The notes under the pieces: model-generated
The model's input: the letters and a program-made list of their open reading frames with translations, nothing else
The model's database searches: none
Told to the model about the DNA's origin: nothing
Translations under genes and position numbers: made by a program
Shown: in pieces, positions 1 to 9,600 of the stretch
Layout: every line of letters starts with the position of its first letter
Position numbering within the stretch: the stretch's first letter is position 1
Source: Kibdelosporangium persicum
GTDB taxonomy: Bacteria > Actinomycetota > Actinomycetes > Mycobacteriales > Pseudonocardiaceae
Reading direction: 5' to 3'
Assembly: GCF_013280595.1 (NCBI RefSeq)
Contig: NZ_JAAATY010000007.1
Coordinates: forward strand, 1-64,000
DNA: 64,000 nt

Positions 1-498
1 GCCATCCGGGTCGATGACATCACGCACCCACCGCTCCCCATACCGGGCCAAAGCATTCGGGTCGTCCTCGGCAGCACGCTCGACCATCAACTCTTCAGCC
101 AGAGCAACCTTTTCGGGCTCCACATGGTCGAGGCTGCCCACAAACTTCCGGATGACCTCCACCTGTCCAACGCTGATCTCACCGGCAGCCAACTTCGCCG
201 CCGTCAACGGAAGGGAGGCCTCGATCACCGCGCCGGTCGGAGTCTTCACGTCATGCAGGGCTGTGGCTTGGGCGATGCGCTGGTTGGCTTCGCTGCGTGA
301 GATGTTCTGGGTGTGGACGAGTAGCGCGGCGGTGTTGCTGTAGCCCAACTCGTACGCGGTTCCCCGGCCATCCACTTCGGACAGGATCGCGAAGTACTCG
401 GCATAGTCGCGGAGTATCCGCCTGTGTACGGCGGTGAGCCGCGTGACCAGCTCGCGGTTGCCGAGCTGCCAGAGTGAAGTGGAAGCGATCTGCCCCAT
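1..498 (-). CDS. DUF222 domain protein (HNH endonuclease family), 5' part only
   Basis: An open frame on the minus strand runs from ATG at 498 to the left edge, so 166 residues of the N-terminal part are visible and the stop lies outside the window. The translation (MGQIASTSLWQLGNREL...) has the helical DUF222 pattern: an early LVTRLTAVHRRILRDYAEY helix, the ELGYSNTAALLVH segment, SRSEANQRIAQA, and LTAAKLAAGEISVGQVEVI. In actinobacteria this domain usually sits N-terminal to an HNH nuclease domain, which would lie beyond base 1. A TATTCT hexamer ends 6 bases before the ATG, which suggests a leaderless transcript. Large inverted repeats lie just upstream. The family assignment is firm; nuclease activity is inferred from the family only. 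Confidence 0.85.
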   Translation of the reverse strand, partial: MGQIASTSLWQLGNRELVTRLTAVHRRILRDYAEYFAILSEVDGRGTAYELGYSNTAALLVHTQNISRSEANQRIAQATALHDVKTPTGAVIEASLPLTAAKLAAGEISVGQVEVIRKFVGSLDHVEPEKVALAEELMVERAAEDDPNALARYGERWVRDVIDPDG

Positions 499-510
499 AC
501 GTCCAGAATA
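499..510 (-). promoter_or_regulatory. -10 hexamer of the DUF222 gene, leaderless arrangement
   Basis: On the minus strand TATTCT (505-510) is followed by six bases and then the ATG at 498. No Shine-Dalgarno sequence fits in this space. Transcription would start at or beside the start codon. No clear -35 element was seen. Confidence 0.45.
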
Positions 511-576
511 CGCCGGTAAAACATGAAAGTCTTCGAACATCAGTACGATCACACGATAGGGGGACAAAGACCCGAG

Positions 577-684
577 TTTCCTTGACAGAACCGCAAAAGC
601 GGCGGTGATCCGCCCACGAAACCCAGCCCCAAGCGAAAGCTAAACGGATCACCGCCGTCCCACAAGCGCGACAGCGCAAGGAAA
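577..684. repeat. Large imperfect inverted repeat 1
   Basis: Left arm 577-612 and right arm 645-684 are complementary at their inner ends (13 of 13 bases: cggcggtgatccg with cggatcaccgccg) and outer ends (tttccttg with caaggaaa), with mismatches between. The loop is 32 bases. It lies in the gene-free stretch 499-1352 upstream of the DUF222 gene. Reading frames across it look like shadows. It could be a miniature mobile element or a structured RNA. Confidence 0.7.
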
Positions 685-695
685 CCCTTCGTGCT

Positions 696-832
696 CCCTT
701 CCTCCCGTCTGGCCTGGGCGAAGCCCAACCATGGGGGTCAAGGGGTCGGCCCACGCGAAAAACCAGGCTGGAAGCCAAACCGATCCCCTTGACGCCCATG
801 GTTGCCTCAGGCAGGCCGGACGGGAGGAAGGG
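696..832. repeat. Large imperfect inverted repeat 2
   Basis: Left arm 696-748 and right arm 780-832 are inverted copies of about 53 bases. They match over cccttcctcccgt, ggcct, caaccatggg and gtcaagggg with a few differences, around a 31-base loop. It stands 11 bases from inverted repeat 1, so the two could form adjacent hairpins. No gene is apparent in it. Confidence 0.75.
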
Positions 833-914
833 AGTGCGGCCCCCTCTCCTCTTGGTGGCCTGCCCGTCCGGCGAGGACACGTCTTGAAACGCAACCAAAA
901 TCTCAAGGTGCGGC

Positions 915-1350
915 AAAGGTCAACACGCCGTGCTGGAAAGGTGGACACGCCGTGCTGGAAAGGTCAACACGCCGTGCTGGAAGGTGAGACACGGTGTGCC
1001 GGAAAGGTCAACACGGCGTGCTGGAAAGGTGGACACGCCGTGCTGGAAAGGTCAACACGCCGTGCTGGAAGGTGAGACACGGTGTGCCGGAAAGGTCAAC
1101 ACGGTGTGCTGGAAAGGCGGACACGGCGTGCTGGAAGGTGAGACACGGTGTGCTGGAAGGTGAGTCACGGTGTGCTGGAAAGGCGGACACGGCGTGCTGG
1201 AAAGGCGGACACGGCGTGCTGGAAAGGCGGACACGGTGTGCTGGAAAGGCGGACACGGTGTGCTGGAAAGGCGGACACGGCGTGCTGGAAAGGCGGACAC
1301 GGCGTGTCGGGAAGGTCAACACGCCGTGCCGGGAAGGTGGACACGGCGGA
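915..1350. repeat. 22-bp tandem repeat array, 19 full units plus a partial unit
   Basis: Units of exactly 22 bases follow each other from 915 to 1350, of the form aaaggtcaacacgccgtgctgg, with variants ggtggac, gtgagac and ggcggac in the middle and cgccgtg, cggcgtg or cggtgtg in the core. Units 1-4 (915-1002) and 5-8 (1003-1090) form a near-identical 88-base higher-order repeat. There are no spacers, so it is not a CRISPR array. The period is not a multiple of three, so the open frames across it are artefacts of composition. The array ends 2 bases before the TAA of phoD. Confidence 0.95.
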
Positions 1351-1352
1351 GG

Positions 1353-2891
1353 TTACAAGCGTTGCAGCCCGCGTCGTCCTGCCTGGATGGCGAAGCTGAC
1401 GTCAGTCGACAGGGTCACCTTTGCCGGGTCGCGCTCCAGGGCGTTCGACACCACAACAAAGTCAGCCCGGGTCTGTTGCTGGGTGGCCGTCACCCGGACG
1501 TACCCGCGCTGGTTCTTGTTGTACTTCACGTGCGGGTTGCGCGAGAACCACGTGGCGTCAGGTGGCCCGCCGGTCCCCGGGTTGCTGGTGATCGAGGTCG
1601 TCACCAGCTCTGAGCCGACAATGGGGTCGCTGTGGTCGAAGTAGTCCTGGCGCAGGTCGGCGGCCCAGTGCCGGTGCACGTCGCCGGTCAGCACAACAGG
1701 ATTGGGCACGCCACGGTCGACCCAGCCCTTGGTGATGCGCTTGCGTGATCCCTCGTACCCGTTCCACGAGTCCGGCGACTCGCAGGTCGAAGCCGAGCCG
1801 TCCGCGTCGCGCTGGGCGAAGAACACCTGCTGTCCCAGGAAGTCCCATGTGGACGGATGGGTCTCGAAGGACTTCAGCAGCCACTGTTCCTGCGCGGTTC
1901 CGGTGATCGTGCGCGCCGGGTCCTTCATCACCGAGCAGTTGTTGTCCGTCGCCTGCACACTGCGGTACTGGCGTGTGTCGAGCATGTGGAACCGGGCGAG
2001 GTTGCCCCACACGAACTGGCGGTACAACTGGATCGTCGAGCCCGAGGGCTTCGCCGTGGACCTGATCGGCATGTGCTCGTAGAAAGCCTGGAACGCCAAC
2101 GCCTTCCGGGACGCCGAGGCGGGCGAACCGCTGGAGTTCCAGTTGTTCACGACCTCGTGGTCGTCAAAAGCCACCAGCCAGGGCGCGACGGCGTGTGCTG
2201 CCTGGAGGTCCGCGTCAGTCTTGTGCTGGCCGTGGCGTGCCCGGTAGATCGCCAAGGTTGTCGTTTCGGCGGGGACGGCCAGGCCACGCACGCGCTCGGC
2301 CGCCGGGCGGCCGGAAGGCTTCTCGTAGATGTAGTCGCCGAGGAACAGCACCAGGTCCGGGCGGTCGGCCGCCATTCCCCGGTACGCGTGGTACCAGCCT
2401 TCTTCCCAGTGCTGGCACGAGCCGAACGTGAACTTCAGCTGCGAGACCGCAGCGCCCGGAGCCGGGGCCGTCAGTGTCCGGCCCACCGGCGAGATGTGCC
2501 CGCCTGCCTTGAACCGGTAGAAGTACTCCCGGCCCGGTTCCAATCCCACCGGCTCGACGTGCACGCTGTGCGCCTGAGCCCTTGTCGTGGCGACGGTTCC
2601 GCGTTGCGCCACCGAGGCGAATGCCGAGTCGGTTGCGATCTCCCATTCCACGTCGTAGGTCGCGTCCGGCATTCCGCCGAACCCGTCCGGGTTCAGCGGC
2701 GCCGGGGCCAGCCTCGTCCACAGCACCACGCTGTCGGGTAACGGGTCCCCGGACGCCACACCCAACTGGAACGGGTCCCTGATCGGCGGTGCGGCCGCCG
2801 TGGTCCTCGCCGAAGCCCAGGACGGCAGGGCCGCCGTCGAGGCCACCGCCGCTCCGCCGAGCAAGACCAGCCGCCGGTTCAGTTCAGCCAT
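1353..2891 (-). CDS. phoD: PhoD-like alkaline phosphatase/phosphodiesterase, Tat-exported
   Basis: A 512-residue secreted metallophosphoesterase that releases phosphate from organic phosphate esters outside the cell. The N-terminus has a twin-arginine signal (LNRRLVLLGG, Arg6-Arg7) with a hydrophobic stretch and an alanine-rich cleavage region near residue 30. The PhoD N-terminal domain (FQLGVASGDPLPDSVVLWTR) is followed by metal-binding motifs: GDYIYE near 185, DDHEVVNNW near 242 and GDVHRHW near 403. The length is normal for PhoD. A GGGGAG ribosome site precedes the ATG. It lies 12 bases after the SH3-like gene on the same strand, so the two are probably cotranscribed. I saw no clear PHO box. 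Confidence 0.92.
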   Translation of the reverse strand: MAELNRRLVLLGGAAVASTAALPSWASARTTAAAPPIRDPFQLGVASGDPLPDSVVLWTRLAPAPLNPDGFGGMPDATYDVEWEIATDSAFASVAQRGTVATTRAQAHSVHVEPVGLEPGREYFYRFKAGGHISPVGRTLTAPAPGAAVSQLKFTFGSCQHWEEGWYHAYRGMAADRPDLVLFLGDYIYEKPSGRPAAERVRGLAVPAETTTLAIYRARHGQHKTDADLQAAHAVAPWLVAFDDHEVVNNWNSSGSPASASRKALAFQAFYEHMPIRSTAKPSGSTIQLYRQFVWGNLARFHMLDTRQYRSVQATDNNCSVMKDPARTITGTAQEQWLLKSFETHPSTWDFLGQQVFFAQRDADGSASTCESPDSWNGYEGSRKRITKGWVDRGVPNPVVLTGDVHRHWAADLRQDYFDHSDPIVGSELVTTSITSNPGTGGPPDATWFSRNPHVKYNKNQRGYVRVTATQQQTRADFVVVSNALERDPAKVTLSTDVSFAIQAGRRGLQRL

Positions 2892-2903
2892 CGATCTCCC
2901 CCT

Positions 2904-3545
2904 CTATGCGACGTAGTCGGTAATGCCGTTGCTGCACGCTTCCAGCACCGGGGTCGTCGAGTAGTCCGCGACGCAGACCTTGTAGTAGACCCAGCCGCCG
3001 GAGGGGACGCCGGTCGCCCTGTCAGTAGACGTCCCATTGCCGTTGGAGTTCCAGGCGTAGAGCGGTCCGACGCCGCCTTTCAGCCAGTACGCCACCACGG
3101 CCGACTTGCCGTCGGCGTTGCGGTCGTAGACCAGGAAGTGCCCGTCGGTCGAACGGAACAGCGCTTCACCTGCGCATACTCCGGTCGAGCACTCCGCGCT
3201 GCCGGTGCCGACCCCGCAGTCCGGTGCCACCTGGCCCGCGGGCGTGGTCTTCACGTACGCGTGCGAGATGTACCCGCCGAGCGCGGGCACGTAGTCCCAC
3301 AACGTGGTCGTGCCGAGCGGGCCGGTCACCGAGATCCCCTGGGTCTGGCAGTCGATGGTGACCGTCCGGCCGTTCGCCACGCTGCCGACGATGGTGGAAC
3401 TGGTGGTGGGGGCGCGCCGGACATTCAACGGATCGCCCGCGGTCTGCACGGTTCCGGTCGCCGCGAACGCGGGCAGCGCACCGGCCAGAAGCATCCCGGT
3501 CACCGTGACGAACACGGCGAGCAGTCGTCTCGGGAAACGTTTCAT
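2904..3545 (-). CDS. Secreted SH3-like domain protein
   Basis: 213 residues from the chosen ATG at 3545 (an in-frame ATG at 3563 is also possible). The sequence begins MKRFPRRLLAVFVTVTG, a Sec signal peptide ending near ALPAFAA. The mature N-terminal part (GDPLNVRRAPTTSSTIVGSV...) is a bacterial SH3 fold of the kind that often binds cell wall. The C-terminal half is rich in Gly, Tyr and Cys (CSTGVCAGEALF, YYKVCVADYS) and matches no family I can name. It follows a strong terminator at 3580-3622 and is followed 12 bases on by phoD, so it appears to head a small secreted-protein operon. A wall-associated role is inferred. Confidence 0.8.
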   Translation of the reverse strand: MKRFPRRLLAVFVTVTGMLLAGALPAFAATGTVQTAGDPLNVRRAPTTSSTIVGSVANGRTVTIDCQTQGISVTGPLGTTTLWDYVPALGGYISHAYVKTTPAGQVAPDCGVGTGSAECSTGVCAGEALFRSTDGHFLVYDRNADGKSAVVAYWLKGGVGPLYAWNSNGNGTSTDRATGVPSGGWVYYKVCVADYSTTPVLEACSNGITDYVA

Positions 3546-3579
3546 GCCCGGCAGCTTCCGCAACCGGCATACAGAACCC

Positions 3580-3622
3580 GTACAAAAAACCGGGGGCAGG
3601 ACGTCGGCCGTCCTGCCCCCGG
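3580..3622 (-). terminator. Intrinsic terminator of the RHS gene
   Basis: A 14-bp perfect stem (3590-3603 with 3609-3622, ccgggggcaggacg) with a 5-base loop is followed on the minus strand by a run of six T. It is the only terminator seen here with a proper U tract. It separates the RHS gene from the SH3/phoD pair. Confidence 0.9.
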
Positions 3623-3645
3623 GTCATCCGGTCATCCGGACACCG

Positions 3646-6600
3646 TCACCTTTTCTTCTTCTTGCGGTTCTTCAACCACTTCGACAGCTTGCCGAGGCCC
3701 TTCTTGCCGATCTTGAGCCAGGCGTAGCTGCCGCCCGCGATCCCGCCCCACCAGGGCCAGTTCTTCTCGCAGTTGCGGTACCGCTTGACCGCGCAGTAGG
3801 CCGAGTTGGCCAGGAACCCGGCCGCGACACCCTTTCCGGTGTACCCGACCAGCCAGCCGAGGCCCTTCTTGACCTTGGCCTTGCCCTTGCGCGCCTTCGT
3901 CTTGTACTTCTTTTTCTTCTGCTTGTACTTGGACTTCTTGAGGTTGACCTTCTTCGGCTTCTTGGTCTTGCCTTTCTTCTTGAACAGGTTCTTGCCGGCG
4001 TTCCAGCCCTTCTTGCAGAACTTCTTGCACGCGAAGATGCCCGCGCGGACCGCGATCGAGATCCACTGGCCGTCCAGGTCGACCTTGTTGACCGGGTCGG
4101 CCGCGGAGTACTCGTAGGCGTTCGCGCTGCCGCCGTACACCGGGTCGACCGACAGGAACCGTCCGGTGACGGGGTTGTACAGCCGCACACCCATCAGCAC
4201 CGAGCCGGTCACGGTCTCGGCCGACCGTTGCTTCCCGCCCAGCCAGCCGTACCGCTGCGAGGTCAGGCCGACCCGGGTGTTGCCGTACTCGTCACTGTCC
4301 ACAACAGACGGAGCCTGGGTCGGGTCCAGCGGCACCGTCAGGTTCACGTCCCCGTGCAGGTTGGTGAACCGCAGCTCGACCTCACCGGCGGCGGCGGTCG
4401 TCGCGGCCAGGTCGCCACCCAGCGAGGAGACGTTGCGGGAGACCACGCCGGTGGCGGTGTCCTCCACGATCCACCTCGGGCTGTCGGCGTCGTCGTCGTA
4501 GTGGTTGAGCTTCGACGACGTCTTCAGCCACGTGCCGTCTTCCTGCTTCTCCTCGACCGTCCACGACCGGAAACGGTGTTCCGCGTCGAGCGTCCACGTC
4601 TGCTGGTGCGTCTGCGTGGTCTGCGAACGCACCAGGTCGTTGACGTAGTAGCTGGACGTCGTTCCGTTGGGCTGCGCCGTCGTACGCCCGAAGGCGTCGT
4701 AGACGTAACCCGGGTCGACGATCCGGTCACCGGAGTCGTAGGCGTGGGTCACCGTGTCGCCACCGGTCGTCGGGCAGGCCGTGCCCGGCTGGCCGGAGGC
4801 CGTCCGCAGCGACGAGCGGTTGCTGCGCTTGTCGAAGCCGTACGAGCGCTTCGTGCACACGCCCGCGTAGCTGTCCTCGACGTCCACCAGCCTGCCTGCC
4901 TTGTCGTAGGCGAACTTCTGGCTGGAGAACTGGCCCGGCACACCGCTGTGCTTGAGCCACTGGCCGTGGATCGACTCGACCACACCGTCGGACAGCACGA
5001 TCTGCCCGTCGGAGTTGCGCGTGTAGGTCCGCGAGATCGGCGAACCCGTCGGGTCCTCCTGCTGGCGCATGGTGTAGCCGCCAGGCAGGCCTTCCTCGTA
5101 GACCGAGCCGTCCGCGTCGTACTTGGCCGTGAACGTGCCCGCCACCGAGTCGGTCATCGACGTCGGCAGGCCACGCGGTTCCTGGGCGTGGTCGTAGGTG
5201 AACGTGGTGGTGGACGGGACCGAGTCGCTGACCTTCACCGGCCGGTCGAGCCGGTCGTACTCGGTACGCGTGACACCGCCGTCAGCGTCCGTGTAGGACA
5301 CCTGACGACCCAGTTTGTCCAGCTGCTCGGTGATCGTGCCGCCGGTCGACGAGGTCGTCCGGACCGCTTCGCCGGTCGCCGGGTCGTACTCGGTGGTCTG
5401 CACCGGCACGGCCGCGCCGACACCGCCGGTGACAGTCTCGGTAATCTCCCGCAGCGCGGTGTCGAAGCCGAACGTGGTGACCATCGAGACGCCGTTGGCG
5501 CTTTCGGTGACCTTGGCCGGTTCACCTTCCCGGTTGTACTCGGTCGTGGTGGTGATCTGCTGCGCCGGGTTCGAGCCGCCGCCGGTGATCGCGCCACCCG
5601 GGCTGGTCATGCAGATCAGGTCCGCCCACTCCGGCCGGCCCGCGCACGTGCCGGTACCGGTCGCCGACCAGTAGGTGGTCACCAGCGTGCCCGCGTCCGC
5701 GCCGTTCGACTGCGGCAGCAAGGTCTTCACTGCCCGGCCCTGCGCGTCGTACTCGGTCGTCTTGGTGATCGCCAGGCCGTCCGGGTCCTCGATCGACTTG
5801 ATCGCCAGGCCCTTGGTCCAGTCGTGCACCGTGTCGGTGACCCGCGCGTCGGCGAGCAGATCCGGGTAGCCCCGCGGCTGCGCTCCTTCGATCTTGCGCG
5901 TGATCTGGTCGGTCACCACGGCGGTGCCGTTGGTGGGCCGTCCCTTGTCGTACTCGTGCGTGACCTTCGGCCGTGCCGGGACCGTCGCGCCTGCCGCCAG
6001 CACGGTCGTGCCGTTGTGCACCAAGGCGTTCTCCAGCTGCACGATCCGCAGCGGACCGAGCGACTGGACCTCCCGTCCCCGGTTCACACTGTCGAAAGTG
6101 GACCGCGTGGACAGCAGTTCGGCCCGCTCCTGCGTGGTCAGCGAGGCGATGCCGAGCCGCGTCAGCTCGTCGCGCTCGGCCTGGGTACGGCCGAGGGCGA
6201 GGGAACGGTTGGCCGCGGACAACTCCCTGACCGTGTTGCCGAACTGGTCGTACTCGGCGACACCGATGTTGCGTGCCTCGTCGGCCTCGTTCACCAGCTG
6301 CCCGGAGGCGTTCAGGTAGTGGACCACGGCGCGGCCGTAGCTGTTCGCCGTGAGCTGCCCACCGTTGTTGGCCGACGGAACCGCGTCCGGCGGGAAGATC
6401 GCCGTCGCGTCAGTCGGGACGTCGATCTGGCCCCACGCGGCCACATCGGATGGTCCCATCTGGTGCGGTGCCCTGGTTCCGGTCAGCGGCACGTCGTAGA
6501 CGACGGACGTCGTCGCCGTGCCCTCGACCTGGTCGAGCGTGCCCTGCTTGAGGGTCGGCCGGGTCACGCGCAGCAGCATGCCGTCGCCGCCGACGACACC

Positions 6601-9600
6601 ACCCGCGTTGCCGTAGACGAAAGTCCAGGGCAGCTCACCGGGTTCGGTGAGGGTGGCGACGCGGCCCGCGGCGTCATACGTGTACGCGGTCTTCAACGCC
6701 GGGCTGATCCGCGGGTCCCAGACCTCCCGCAGCCGGCCCTGGGCGTCGTAGGCGTACTTCGCGATCGTGGACGCCGTCGCGGCGGACGCACCCGGGTCGG
6801 TGGCCCACAGCTTGATCTCGGCGACCTGGTCCTTGAAGTTGCCCAGTGCCGTGGCCGTCGCCGTCGTGCTGGTGGCGTAGACCATCTCCAGCACCCGGCA
6901 GCCCTTGGTGGACGGCGTGGTCTGGCACGTGGCCAACGCGACCGCCGGTGTCGGCGCGATCAGCCGCCACGGCCGGGCCAGCTTCTTGCCGTCCACGGTG
7001 ACCGTCTGCGACACGACCTGGGTGGTCGAGTTCGCGATGTTCTGCTCGGCGGTGCTGGTCACCTGCCACGTGGTCGCGGCGGGGTCCACCTTGGCCAGTG
7101 TGATGAGGTTGCCGTCGGTGTCCTTGAGCGTGAACGAACCGGTCAGCGCACCGGTCAGGGTCAGGCTCTCGGCACCGGGTTCCGGTGCCCAGCTGCCGTC
7201 GGCCCGCACGGTGAAGTGAATCGAGTCGCCGTCCTCGGAGACCAGGTCCACCGACGTGTTCGACGTCTTACGCAGGTGTGTGAACTCCGTGTCGACCGCC
7301 TCGGCGACCGTGCCGGAGACCCACTCCTTGCCGAAGATCGGCGCCTGGCCCTCCTGGCTGGCACCCGCCGTCGGCCGCCGTGACCCCGCGCTGCGCGTCG
7401 CCGCCAGGTCGAACGCCGAAGCGTCCTCGTCGGACAGCGTGAACTCGCCGGTGATCAGGTTGACCGTACCGGGACCGACCTCTTCGCTCTCCGCGGCCTC
7501 GGCGTTGCGGTCGACCACGATGTCCGCCGCGCCCGTCGTGGCCGTGGCCGAGCCGGGGCCGGTGAACTCCGCGCGGACCTGGACGTTGCCGTCCGGGTTG
7601 ATCGTGTCGGTGACGTTCCACGCCAGGGCGTTGGTCCTGCCGCCGGTCAGCGGCGCGGGCCAGGCCGCGAGCGGCTGGCCGTCGGCGACCACGTTGGCGG
7701 GCGGAACCGGGGCCCACGGGTCGGTTTCCGACCGCCGCCACGAGAACGTGACCTTGTCGAACTTGCCGCCGTCGGTCTCCGCGGCCAGCGGCACGCGGCG
7801 GGCCGTGCGTTCACCGTCGGTCGGGGCCTTCACCGCACCGGGACCGACGTGGAACTGGTAGCTGATCGCCTCGGACCTGTTGTCCGCCTTGTCGACCGTG
7901 CGGACCTGCAGCACGTTCGTGCCGTTCTGGTCCGGCGTGATCGGCAGGCCGAACGGGCTGGCGGTGGTGCCGATCTGCACCTTCGTCCAGGTGCCGTTGT
8001 TCAGGCTCCACTCCAGCCAGTGCTGGTCGTCGCCGCCCGCGGGGGTGACGGTGAAGACGCCGGTCTCGCCCGCGCCCTTGACCCACTGGCCGGTCGGGTA
8101 GTCCGTGGACGTGATGCTCTTGGGAGCACCGGGGTTGACGACGTCCACATCGAACTCGAACCACGGCGACCACGCCGGGTTGCCGTTGTCGCCGTCACTG
8201 GTGGCGCGGAACTTGTACGCCCTGCCGTGCTGCAGGTTTCCGGCCGGGACGATCGCCGACACCCGGGTGCCGGACGGCGCGTCCGGGACTCGCATCTCCG
8301 TCACGAGCAGTTCGGTGAGCGGGTCGAAGACCTGGAACAGCGCCTGGACCTTGTCGCCGACCGCGTCGCCCGCCTGGTAGGACAAGGTGGGCGTCAGCGA
8401 GCTGACCACACCGCGTCCGTTGTAGACGAATCCGGGCGGGGACGCGCCCAGGCCGTCGCCGGGCTGCGGGGCGGAGTCGTACGTGACCGAGATGAACGGC
8501 ACGTTGGTCGCGGCGTTGCCGGAGTTCATCCGCTTCCACGTGTAGCTGTCGTCCTCGTTGGCGGCCTTCAGGCCCATGCCCGCGGTCGAGAGCCGCTGGT
8601 CCGCCCACGACTTCACCAGGTTGGTGACGTCCGCGGTGATCCAGCCGTCGGCGCAGCCGGAGCCGTACCCCTTGGTCTCGGTCGAGGTCGCGGCGGGCGC
8701 GCTGCCCGTCCGCGTGGGCTCGGCACCCCACCGGGTCGCGGTGGTGGCCAGGCCGGCCGGCCACACCTCCCAGGTCCGGGCCTGGCAGGACCACGAGTGG
8801 AAGGCGAACAGGTTCAGCTTGGCGGCCGACACCTGCTTGCCCGCGATGGCCGCGGTGTTCCAGTTGATGTACGACCGTGCCCGCTGGTTGGACCCGTTGT
8901 TGCCCAGCTTGAGCTCGGTCGAGGAGGACTGGTCGGTGCTGTAGCCCTGCTGCACGAACGTGTCGAAGGCGCCGTAGATGGCGGCGGTGGCCGGGTCGAC
9001 CGTGACCGGGTACCTGGTCGCCGGGTCGGCCAGGAACTTCGCGTCCGGCGTGAGGATGAGCTGGTCGTCCTTGATGGTCATGCCCACGGGAGCGCGCCGG
9101 GTGTGCTCGCCGCTGGCAGGGTCCACAGTGGAGTCCCACATCACCGGCGCGGGCATGGTGGCCAGCTGCTCACCGGTCTTGCTGTCGACGAACGCCGCGC
9201 TGCCGTCCGGCAGCTGGGTCAGCTTGGCACCGGCCAGCTGCAACGGCAGCGTGTAGGTCGGTGCTTCGGCCGGCTTGGCGTGCAGCTCGATGTACTGTTC
9301 GAAACCCGTCCGGGTGGTCTCGATGATCAGGTCGGCGCCGGGGAGCACGCCGGGGTACGTCGCCCTGGAACCGGCCAGCTTCGGCTCGGGCAGCGCGCCC
9401 TTCCACTGCACCGCCATCCGCTTGTCGGCGGTGCCGAGCACGGCCAGATCGGTGGTCTGGTCGCCGCCACGGGCCTGCGGGCTCGCACCGGCCAGCTTCA
9501 GGCCGGACGGATGGGCCCTCGGGGTGACCGCGCCGTCCGCCTGCTTGACCAGACTCAGGTCGATGTCGATCCAGGTGTCCTTGTGGCGGTAGCGAATCGG

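Noticed and set aside
251-916. 221-codon minus-strand frame covering the inverted repeats
   Set aside because: It runs out of frame over the DUF222 coding region and shows no family; its length follows from high GC.
915-1350. Possible CRISPR array
   Set aside because: Units are contiguous with no spacers, the unit is 22 bases, and no cas gene is present.
994-1644. Open frame of 216 codons across the tandem array
   Set aside because: The 22-base period moves through all three frames, so several frames stay open by composition; the 3' part is antisense to phoD.
3304-7383. 1359-codon open frame on the plus strand
   Set aside because: It is antisense to the RHS gene and has the Arg/Val/Leu-rich composition of a GC-rich shadow frame with no domain.
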